Source: Littorina saxatilis (lineage: Eukaryota > Mollusca > Gastropoda > Littorinimorpha > Littorinidae). Taken from it: a stretch of 64,000 nucleotides of DNA. The stretch covers positions 18,947,823 to 19,011,822 of the forward strand of contig NC_090254.1 in assembly GCF_037325665.1 (NCBI RefSeq), written 5' to 3'. The position numbers were made by a program, and so were the translations under genes. This document shows positions 39,537 through 51,790 of the stretch, in pieces (the stretch's first letter is position 1; every line of letters begins with the position of its first letter). The notes beneath the pieces are model-generated. The model was not told the origin of the DNA and made no database searches. It saw only the letters and a list, made by a program, of their open reading frames with translations.

Positions 39537-39662
39537 CTACTAAACTGAGCGTGAACGTGAAAGACACAAACAGAATGAAATGATTACTTCTGTTTAAATG
39601 CATCAGTCAGAAACAAAAAACAACAACCAGAAACACATGAAAACAACAAAAACAAACAATTT

Positions 39663-39969
39663 GTTAGTTTGTTTGTTTGTTTAACGCCCAGCCGACCACG
39701 AAGGGCCATATCAGGGCGGTGCTGCTTTGACATATAACGTGCGCCACACACAAGACAGAAGTCGCAGCACAGGCTTCATGTCTCACCCAGTCACATTATT
39801 CTGACACCGGACCAACCAGTCCTAGCACTAACCCCATAATGCCAGACGCCAGGCGGAGCAGCCACTAGATTGCCAATTTTAAAGTCTTAGGTATGACCCG
39901 GCCGGGGTTCGAACCCACGACCTCCCGATCACGGGGCGGACGCCTTACCACTAGGCCAACCGTGCCGGT
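39663..39969 (-). repeat. tRNA-derived SINE with AAAC tail, next to WRAP73 exon 8
   Basis: Minus-strand head ACCGGCACGGTTGGCCTAGT (A box), B box GGGTTCGAACCCC, then a body ending CGTTAAACAAACAAACAAAC. It ends 70 bp from exon 8. A head-only copy is at 26865-26921. Confidence 0.7.
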
Positions 39970-40038
39970 AAAACAAACAATGAACCCACACAAATTAAGC
40001 AGCCTCAAAGACAGACGAAAAGAAAGAACACTCCCTAC

Positions 40039-43000
40039 CTTTTCATCGAAGCTGCCAATAGCCAGAAACTGCGATGAGGGTGACCATGTGACACACTTGA
40101 TGCCCAGTGCGAACTGGTAGGCTGAATACTTGCCAAGACAGCGACCATCCACTGAATACAGCAGTAGCTGATACTGAAATAAAAACAAAAATATTGCATC
40201 AAGTATTCCGCTCTTGGTTAGCCTGCCATCAGTGCAATAGGGTGAGACTCACACCAGGTGAATTTGTTTGAAGTGAATATTCTGTTAAGAAGCAGACATT
40301 CTTGTAGGCTTATACAGTGGAACCTCCCTTTAAGACCCCCTCCCTTTTAAGACCTTGTTTTCTCAGACCTTGCTCAGAACCTCTGTTAATGTACCCCCAT
40401 TTTATGACTCACTCCGTTATAAGACCTGATTTTCTCACATTTGTGTAGGTCTTTGAAGGGGGGTTCCACTGTAGCTCTATAAAGTTTTTTTTGTTTGTTT
40501 TGTTTGTTCGTTCATGGGCTGAAACTCCCATGGCTTTTACGTGTATGACCGCTTTTACCCCGCCATTTAGGCAGCCATGCGTCGCTTTCGGAGGAAGCAT
40601 GCTGGGTATTTTCGTGTTTCTATAACCCACCGAACTCTGACATGGATTACAGGATCTTTTTCGTGCGCACTTGGTCTTGTGCTTGCGTGTACACATGGGG
40701 GTGTTCGGACACCGAGGAGAGTCTGCACACAAAGTTGACTCTGAGAAATAAATCTCTCGCCGAACGTGGGGACGAACTCACGCTGACAGCGGCCAACTGG
40801 ATACAAATCCAGCGCGCTACCGACTGAGCTACATCCCCGCCCTGCTCTATAAAGTAAATTCAAAAGAATTACTGGTAACCTAACTTTGTAAAACCTTGTC
40901 AATTTCCTCAATTACTGTGCTTGTATGTGCAGTGCCTAACCTCAGCTCTACCTAATTCCACCTCACCAATAAGCGTCAACTGATGTGAACTAACAATGTT
41001 TGCACTGCTAAAATACATCTGTGACAGCAGGTACCATCTCTCAGACCTGTTCAAGAACACTGGACATTTTATCCACCATTTTTAAGCCAGCATCTGTCAG
41101 TGTCATCATCTTCGGCAAGCTACCTCTCTCAAAGTGGCAATGCCATGAATGAAAACCACTCTACTGTGGCAGAATACTTTCCTCAAATATACTGATGGGA
41201 ATGTCAGTAACCCTGGGTGCTCTTGGCTGTTAGTGCTGCAAGTGTTCCTCCAATGTTCATTGCTGGTACAGTGGAACCCGTCTTTTGAGACCCCCAATTT
41301 AAGACTCCTTCCTTTTTAAGACCTTGTTTTCTGACTTTCTGTTCTTAACCTCTGTAAAATTACCCCCATTTTAAGACTCCTTCCTTTTTAAGACCCTGTT
41401 TTCTCAGACTTTCTGTTCTTAACCTCTGTAAAATTACCCCCATTTTAAGACTCCTTCCTTTTTAAGACCTTGTTTTCTGACTTTCTGTTCTTAACCTCTG
41501 TAAAATTACCCCCATTTTAAGACTCCCTCCTTTTTAAGACCCTGTTTTCTCAGACTTTCTGTTCTTAACCTCTGTAAAATTACCCCCATTTTAAGACTCC
41601 CTCCTTTTTAAGACCCTGTTTTCTCAGACTTTCTGTTCTTAACCTCTGTAAAGTTACCCCCATTTTAAGATCCCTCCTTTTTAAGACCCAGTTTTCTCAG
41701 ACTTTCTGTTCTTAACCTCTGTAAAGTTACCCCCATTTTAAGACTCCCTCCTTTTTAAGACCCTGTTTTCTCAGACTTTCTGTTCTTAACCTCTGTAAAA
41801 TTACCCCCATTTTAAGATCCCTCCTTTTTAAGACCCTGTTTTCTCAGACTTTCTGTTCTTAACCTCTGTAAAGTTACCCCCATTTTAAGATCCCTCCTTT
41901 TTAAGACCCTGTTTTCTCAGACTTTCTGTTCTTAACCTCTGTAAAAATTACCCCCATTTTAAGACTCCCTCCTTTTTAAGACCCTGTTTTCTCAGACTTT
42001 CTGTTCTTAACCTCTGTAAAGTTACCCCCATTTTAAGATCCCTCCTTTTTAAGACCCGATTTTCTCATATTTGTGGAGGTCTTAAAAGGAGGGTTCCATT
42101 TTAGTCCGGTAAACACTGATACCGTTTCCCCACCGCCACCTTTTTGTGCTTTTATAGACATTACACACATTTCTCAAACTGCTGTTTCTACCACAGGTGC
42201 TATGAAAAGTGGATCCGGTAGTAAGTCAGTGTCACCTCCCAGCAGATGCACGGACACAGGAACAATGAACATTTCCCAGCTATCGCCCACTGAAGCTGTT
42301 GAGATCGCAAGAGCTGCCAACATCCAACAGCTGGACCCTAGCTGCAGTATGAACGCAAGTGCCACGAACAATGCACAAACCACGGTAGGAAGCACCAACA
42401 TGGATGTTGTGAGTTATGTCAATGGCTCTAGCGGTCTCTTGAACACTTCAACTGTCAACAATCATGGAGCTTCTATGTATGACCAGCAAATTGCAGCCGA
42501 CGCTCTGTGCCATCTGCAACGCTCAGCAGGAGACAATGTCAATGATGCAGACGCTCAAAATCTTCACCGTTTGTGTACAACCCCTGCAATGCCCAATCCT
42601 GCCAACTTTCTCAGCTCGTCTGCAACGCTGGAAGCTGCCTCGCCTCCCTGCAACTACTCTCTCAAGCAAGGAGTCTCTGTCAAGTTTGAAGCCAGCAGAT
42701 ACCGTGTACTCAACACCATGGGTGTTCCAAATTCAGACCAGGTGGTCCAGATAAGACAGGACCACCCCTCCCAGCCACCGTACAAAGTCTTCTTGCCACG
42801 TTCTGCGTTTTCTTCTCACAACATGGGACACTCTAGCTGTATGATGGATAACTCAAGTATGATACCGCCAACGCCGCCGCCAACATGGCCGAACAGAAGT
42901 ATGGCAGTGCATCCTAGGCACCAAGGTTCTGGGAATCAGCACCTAAATCCACATGGTGCATGTAATAGGTAAGTGTGTTTTGACATGTCTAAAAACGATA

Positions 43001-46000
43001 CTGTTTTCTTCTATAGCTAGAGGGGAGGGGGGGGAGGGGAGGGGAGGGGGGGGGAGGGGGGGGGAGGGGGGAGGGGGGGAGGGGGGGAGGGGGGAGGGGG
43101 GGAGGGGGGGGAGGGGGGAGGGGGGGAGGGGGGGAGGGGGGAGGGGGGAGGGGGGAGGGGGGGAGGGGGGAGGGGGGGAGGGGGGGGAGGGGGGAGGGGG
43201 GGAGGGGGGGTTTGGGTGTTGCGTTTCCTGTCTCTTTATATTTCTTCTCTTCCCTATCCTACCACACTCTTTCTGTTCCTCTTTGCTTACATCCGGCGTC
43301 TGAACACAATCATGTGAGTGAACTGATCATCCATTGCTTATTCATGTATAGATTTAAGGGATACTTGGACCCCCCGGTATAGAAGTGTTCACACTGACTA
43401 ACACACGTAGAAATGGGAAACTCACAGTCAGACAGGAGTCCCACACACACAGTACTCTTCCATCGGGTGACCACTGCAGTCCACCAAGATCATCCGTCTC
43501 CGTCTCAAAATGCTGGAATAAACAAAAATCAACCATTGCCAAGTGCCGTTCCTCATCAATTTACTCTTTCAAGCAATTTTTTTTTTTAAATACAAAAGCT
43601 AGTAATCTTTTGAGTAAGTCAGTGTGTGTGTGTGTGTGACAGCGTATGTGTGTGTGTGTTTGAATGTGTGTATGCATGTGAATTTTCCCTCTTCCCACTC
43701 CTCTCTCTCCCACTCACTCCAAACATGTTATTTGTGAAGACTGCAGTATGCTACATTTACACCTGTTCCCCACCCCTTTTCTCTTGCCATGCAGGTAACT
43801 GTTTTTAAATAACCATAATAATTCTCATGTTCCAAGCTGTGTACTTAGAGAAAAAGAAAGAACGACAAAAGCACACATTTTATTAACAATAAACAAATAC
43901 ATAAACACAATGATGATTCAGAGAATATGGTAGATGTACGGTGAAAGGTCCCTGTGAACATGACAAAAATTACTTTTTATTGCATCGGAAGCACTGTCAC
44001 CCACATTGTCATACACTGTTAGAAAAGCTACGGAGGCAAACCAACAACTCATCAATCAATCAATCAATCAATGACGCTTATATCGCGCATATTCCGTGGG
44101 TACAGTTCTAGGCGCTCTGCAGTGATGCCGTGTGAGATGAAATTTTATACGGCCAGTAGATTGCAGCCATTTCGACGCATATTTACCTTTCACGGCCTAT
44201 TATTCCAAGTCACACGGGTATAGGTAGACAATTATTAACTGTGCCTAAGCAATTTTGCCAGGAAAGACCCTTTTGTCAATCGTGGGATCTTTAACGTGCA
44301 CACCCAATGTAGTGTACACGGGGGGAGGGTTCGGACACCGAAGAGAGTCTGCACACAAAGTTGACTCTGAAATAAATTTCCGCCGAACCTGGGATCGAAC
44401 TCACGCTGACAGCGGCCAACTGAATACAAATCCAGCGCGCTACCAACTGAGCTTATATCCCCGCTCAGTGTAGTTCATAGACAGTTCTGAGTAGTATAGA
44501 TAAGTCTGATTGGTATCTCTGATCATGATTCACAAGACTTCAGAACTTTTACAGTCCACGGATTTTCTTTTGAGCTGTTCTGGGACACAATTAGCATGCT
44601 TCAGTGAACTTCCTTGTGTGCGATAGCTCAGGCCCCATTGTCATGTGAATTGCAAGCCAGTATCTGATGGAATCAAAGGTACTTCTTCACAGTATTGACT
44701 TCACAGATAGAGTCACAAATCACCAAAGTGGGTCAGAGAGCACCCTCTTAATCTTTCTGAATTCCTGGTGTGCTTGTGCCTGGTGGGATTGGGCCAGAGA
44801 GAGGGGAAAATAGATGGGGGGGGGGGGGGGGGGGGGATAAACAGGGGCATGGAAGGGGTTGGGTGGGGAGGAGGGAGGGGAAAAGTATAAGTCTGAAGTC
44901 GAGAGAGGCAGGTACTTATACACAGAAAACAGATACTAGACAACAAAATAAACAAAAATACTTTTCAGATACAGATGAAAGTACACAAAAATAGAAACAG
45001 AGAGAGCAAAAGAGATAATGTAAGCCAATAGACATACCCTGACAAGTGACCAAGTGTCACAAGAGAAAATGCTGACATAATCTTTGCAGTCTCTTCGTTC
45101 AGCAAGTGCCATGTATTTTCCTTTCTCACTAAAATCTAAGCCTGCAAAAGAAACAGCAGGTAGGCATACTTCAGTGAGGAAGAGAAATCAAAAAGGATTA
45201 CATTTTAAAATGCAGATTAACAACATCATTTCGGTTGATGTTAAACAAAGGTAGTACATGTAATACAAACAAACACCCAGTGACTCTAAAAAAAATAATG
45301 AGCCAAACATTCACATGGGTAGGAAATGAGATCCCACCAAAACAACACAGGACTGGTGAAACAAATAAGACTAAGAGACTGTGAACTTGTTTAATCTAAG
45401 AATTATATACGTACAACAAAAACAAAAACAATAGATCAGGATTATTTCTCTCAACACCTGCTTTAAGAACCAGAGGGTTTTTTATTTGAACAAATCCTTA
45501 TTCAGAAGCAGAACAAATTACTTTACTTTGTCAATTTTTGCAAAGAAACCTGCTACATGTATGACCAGGCGGGAGGAAAAAACAAGAAAATCACACAGTT
45601 TTGTGTTACCTTTTTCACATTGCTTTGGATATCTGATGTATGATACAGACTTGTTCACTAGGGACCACACTGTGATTCGCAGCTGTTGATGGACACAAAA
45701 CAGACATCTCTATCATAGGTCGTATAAACATAAATTATGTTATACAAAATTGTGAGTGAGACAACATCAAAGATTAATGAAGGTAAACACACTTTTTTTT
45801 TTACTAAAGAATAGATTCAGTTGCATAACCTGTCAAAAACCAAAGGGAACTCAAACTACTGATGTACTATGCTAAACTCACACACAAAAAATTCAATGTT
45901 TCTGATTCTACAACTGACCCTATTTTTTTCCTCCCAAACCCTACAATTTTTATGATCAACCCTTTACAAGGAAATTTCCTATTATTTTACATCTCGGGGA

Positions 46001-49000
46001 CTCAGCTCACATGATTTCTGGCTAACAACAATCCACATGCCTCAGGGTAAATAAGAAACAAACTTCAATCACACAACAACAACAATAAAGTAACCGACCT
46101 TCCGACCCTACTATTTGTGGCCTTGTCATAAAAAAACCTCTTGTTTTGTGTGCCTAATTCAAAGTAGCTACATGTATACACACAAAAACATATCTATGAG
46201 CACATACACGGGTGCTCACAGTCAAGCATCCACACAGCTTACATGAAAGTCAGCAGTGGTGAGAATGTGCCGACCATCTGGTGCCCAACGAACGGCACAC
46301 AGACCTGCCGACCCTTCATCCACCTTGCAATACCAGTCAGGGTTTTCTATGGACCACACCTGAAATTGCACAAAAAACCAAAATCTTTGCTTGTAATATT
46401 TCAAAACATCCTAGCCACTGCTTGGTCTTCTTATAAACTAGACCTCTGGTAGCAGAGAAAAATCTCAGCTTGGAGCAGCAAGCGTGTTCACACGCACACA
46501 GACACTCTATCTACCACACCATCAGGGCTCCACACAAACACCATACACCTCCATGAACCCAAGTTTTTATTTTTAGGGGGTCCAAGTCCAACACAGGACT
46601 TAGAGAAACTCTGTGAGACTTTCACAAAAGCGTTATTTCTCATATCGGTCCCAAGACCAGGACTTAGGGAAACTCTGTGAGACTTTCACAAAAGCGTTAT
46701 TTCTCATATCGGTCCCAAGACCAGGACTTAGAGAAACTCCTTGAGTTTTTCACAAAAGCGTTATTTCTCATATCGGTCCCAAGACCAGGACTTAGGGAAA
46801 CTCCGTGAGTTTTTCACAAAAGCGTTATTTATCATATCAGTTAGATTTATTCTGTAAATTAACGTTGGTACATTTTTGACAGAAATTTTCTTGTCTTCGA
46901 AATACCGCCAAGTGTAGGTCCTTGTCGATTCTGTATGGATACGAGCAGATAATTACAGTACAGGGTACAGAAATCAGTACCGATGGTACGCATGATAATG
47001 CAAATTTAGTGCGTCCTGGGACATTCTTTTTCAGGTTTAGTGCATGACGTGGACCCCCTTGAAGAATTTCAAGTACTTTTTTACACTTAGTCAAGTTTTG
47101 ACTAAATTTTTTAACGTAGAGGGGGGAATCGAGACGAGGGTCGTGGTGTATGTGCGTGCGTGTGTGTCTGTGTCTGTCTGTGTGTGTGTGTGTGTGTAGA
47201 GCGATTCAGACTAAACTACTGGACCGATCTTTATGAAATTTGACATGAGAGTTCCTGGGTATGATATCCCCATACGTTTTTTTCATTTTTTTGATGTCTT
47301 TGATGACGTCATATCCGGCTTTTCGTGAAAGTTGAGGCGGCACTGTCACGCTCTCATTTTTCAACCAAATTGGTTGAAATTTTGGTCAAGTAATGTTCGA
47401 CAAAGCCCGGACTTCGGTTTTGCATTTCAGCTTGGTGGCTTAAAAATTAATTAATGACTTTGGTCATTAAAAATCTGAAAATTGTAAAAAAAAAAAAATT
47501 TTATAAAACGATCCCAATTTACGTTCATCTTATTCTCCATCATTTGCTGATTCCAAAAACATATAAATATGTTATATTTGGATTAAAAACAAGCTCTGAA
47601 AATTAAATATATAAAAATTATTATCAAAATTAAATTTTCGAAATCAATTTAAAAACACTTTCATCTTATTCCTTGTCGGTTTCTGATTCCAAAAACATAT
47701 AGATATGATATGTTTGGATTAAAAACACGCTCAGAAAGTTAAAACGAAGAGAGGTACAGAAAAGCGTGCTATCCTTCTCAGCGCAACTACTACCCCGCTC
47801 TTCTTGTCAATTTCACTGCCTTTGCCGTGAGCGGTGGACTGACGATGCTACGAGTACATACGGTCTTGCTGCGTTGCATTGCGTTCAGTTTCATTCTGTG
47901 AGTTCGACAGCTACTTGACTAAATGTTGTATTTTCGCCTTACGCGACTTGTTTTTATTTTGGGGGGGGGGGGGGGGGGGCTTCTAGTGTGCACAGTACAC
48001 AGTAGTTTGGGATGCCCTGCTCATACACATTCACAGTGCAGCTGGAATTCTGCAGGTTCATGTCTACAATAAAAGAGAGCTTTGCATTTTGTACTTGTAT
48101 ACAGGGGGCCGGGGGGGGGGGGGGGGGGGGGGATGTAGCTCAGTCGGTAGCGCGCTGGATTTGTATCCAGTTGGCTGCTGTCAGCGTGAGTTCGTCCCCA
48201 CGTTCGGCGAGAGATTTATTTCTCAGAGTCAACTTTGTGTGCAGACTCTCCTTGGTGTCAGAACACCCCCGTGTGTACACGCAAGCACAAGACCAAGTGC
48301 GCATGAAAAAGATCCTGTAATCCATGTCAGAGTTCAGTGGGTTTAGAAACACGAAAATACCCAGCATGCTTCCTCCGAAAACAGCATATGGCTGCCTAAA
48401 TGGCAGGGAAAAAAACGGTCATACACGTAAAATTACACTCGTGCAAAACAACACGAGTGTACGTGGGAGTTTCAGCCCACGAACGCAGAAGAAGAAGAAG
48501 TACTTGAATACATGTTAGACTTAAGAGCATGGGTGTTACTGGGAAAAATAAAAAAACCTGAAAGGCAGGGGTCCAAAATGCTCAAGTTTGAAAGAAAGTT
48601 TCTGGACACCGACAAAACCAAATCATAATAAGCAAGATGGCGGCAAATCCAAGGGAGTGAACTGAGAAAGCACGCGAACCGGTGTCAAAAGTCGGATCGG
48701 AACCGCTGCTCGTTATTTCAACTTAGCGAAACGAAGCTTTTTTTTTTTTTTTAACCGGAAAACCAGAATTTCCGGCTTCAGATTTTTTTAAAAACCGGAA
48801 ATCCGGCAAAAGCCGGAAGAGTAACACCCATGTAAGAGTCCTTACCTGCCAGTGAAAAAAAGTAATGAAACGCCACTGCAAATTTGATTTTACTCTGGCA
48901 AGAAAAGCAACAACAACACTTACCTGAACTATTCCACGCTTGAACATTCCACAGAGAATGAAGAGTGAATCTGGTGACCACTAAAAGAGGAAAAACAGAA

Positions 49001-49098
49001 AAGCACATTTTACATCTCAGATTACTACAGTGTTGTGAAAGCTTTGATAAAATAGGAGTTGTACTCATCAGTCTGTAACATGCTTGATGTGATCATTC

Positions 49099-49150
<52 letters not shown>

Positions 49151-49199
49151 TGTGTATGTGTGTGAGTGTTTGTAAGTGTGTATGTGTGTGTGTGTGTGT

Positions 49200-49255
<56 letters not shown>

Positions 49256-51712
49256 AAGAGAGAGAGTTTAAAACAAGTCGCGTAAGGCGAAAATACAATA
49301 TTTAGTCAAGTAGCTGTCGAACTCACAGAATGAAACTGAACGCAATGCCATTTTTCAGCAAGACCGTATACTCGTAGCATCGTCAGTCCACCGCTCATGG
49401 CAAAGGCAGTGAAATTGACAAGAAGAGCGGGGTAGTAGTTGCGCTAAGAAGGATAGCACGCTTTTCTGTACCTCTCTTTGTTTTAACTTTCTGAGCGTGT
49501 TTTTAATCCAAACATATCATATCTATATGTTTTTGGAATCAGGAACCGACAAGAAATAAGATGAAAGTGTTTTTAAATTGATTTGGACAATTTAATTTTG
49601 ATAATAATTTTTATATATTTAATTTTCAGAGCTTGTTTTTAATCCGAATATAACATATTTATATGTTTTTGGAATCAGCAAATAATGGAGAATAAGATAA
49701 ACGTAAATTTGGATCGTTTTATAAATTTTTAATTTTTTTTTACAATTTTCAGATTTTTAATGACCAAAGTCATTAATTAATTTTTAAGCCACCAAGCTGA
49801 AATGCAATACCGAAGTCCGGGCTTCGTCGAAGATTACTTGACCAAACTTTCAACCAATTTGGTTGAAAAATGAGGGCGTGACAGTGCCGCCTCAACTTTC
49901 ACGAAAAGCCGGATATGACGTCATCAAAGACATCAAAAAAATGAAAAAAAAGTTCGGGGATTTCATACCCAGGAACTCTCATGTCAAATTTCATAAAGAT
50001 CGGTCCAGTAGTTTAGTCTGAATCGCTCTACACACACACACAGACACACACACACACGCACATACACCACGACCCTCGTTTCGATTCCCCCTCGATGTTA
50101 AAATATTTAGTCAAAACTTGACTAAATATAAAAAAGGAAGGAAGAAATGGAAAGGGGGGGGGGGGGGAGTGAAGAATAATTAGACAGGGAGGGACGGACA
50201 GACAGAAGGGAAACACACAGAGAGTATGAGTCCAAATCAAAGAACTGCCAATAAAAATGCAACTTACCTCAATATACTGAATGGCATCTTGACAAGAAAA
50301 AAGTTGCTGAATCTGCAGTGTTTCTACATCACGAACAACAAGGCGATAATCCACAACTGATGCCTAAGAACAGATGATACAAAAAAACAGCAATTTATAA
50401 TTACATGTAACTGTTTTGTAACTCTCCTGCTACAAAGTAAATAGCGTATGAGAGCCAAGAAGCTGGTATGAACGAAATCAAAATATGTTCAAATAAACGT
50501 GGTCAGTTGGCTTCTGCTAGTCAGCCGTTCAGCCATACTGTGGCCTTGTCAAATTAGTGAAAATGGAATACAATTACAAATATAAATATAGTGGGGACAT
50601 CTGATGAATACTGCTGGAAAGACAAAGTCAGAATACAAAGGTGTAATTTGTCTACAGGTCTGTTATTGTGTTAATGTAATGATTACTGTGGCAGAAGGGG
50701 TCTCTATGGACCAAAGGTGCGTGTATTCCCTGTAGGTGCACTTCCTGTACGGCTGTAGGCCTTTTTTTCCTGTGGCGTTTCGTCGATCTCGCTGAAAGTC
50801 ACGTGATGCAAAGCCACATTAGTCAAATTTAATGACTATCTATCCTTTTCTTTAGTTTTCAAAGAGATTTTATTCAGTGTTGCAATTTTTATGGAAGCAA
50901 TGAGAATATCCACCAAGTCTCGCTGAAAGTCACGTGATGCAAAGCCACATTAGTCAAATTTAATGACTATCTATCCTTTTCTTTAGTTTTCAAAGAGATT
51001 TTATTCAGTGTTGCAATTTTTATGGAAGCAATGAGAATATCCACCAAGTCCTCCTGTGGAACTCTCTATGATTATGAAGGGAAGCGAGGCCGAGGTGAGT
51101 CACATGCTTGGCGTGTCTTTGAGCGGTATCTTACGTTCCTACAGGGAATGTACCCGGGAGCTTTTTTTGTATAGGGAAAAACAACTACAGGAAGTGCACC
51201 CACTTTTGGTCGACTTAGACCACTTCTGCATTAGGCACAAAAAAAAAAATAGGTGTGGTTAAGGTAACATAGCCAAAAAAATAGGGTAGGAAGGTAGGCA
51301 ATCACTTTTTTTTTTAAACTTTTTTTCTAATGTGTACAAATTAAACCTACTTGACAGGGAAATATGTGTGCGACTCGAGCGCTTTCGCTTTCATTGCCTT
51401 ATCTGCACTCGTTTTTTTTTGTTTTTTTGACAAATGTAATAAAAAGTTATAGGGTCGGCCCCTAAAAATAGGGTAGGTCGGGTTACCGTAACCACACCTC
51501 TTTTTTTTTTTAGGCCTTACTGTGCCACCCCTTATTCCTAGGGTATACAGACGTTTCGCACTTTCGCACTTTGACGATTCGCACTTGGAAAAAGTTCGAA
51601 TCGTCAGCATCAGGTGCGAATCGTCATAGTGATAGGTGCGAATCGTCACAAGGAAAAAGTTCGAATCGTCAGCATAATAAGGTGCGAATCGTCATAGTCA
51701 TAGGTGAGCGAT

Positions 51713-51790
<78 letters not shown>

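Noticed and set aside
42953-43303. Gly-rich 116-codon frame
   Set aside because: It is the translation of the GGGGGAG tract.
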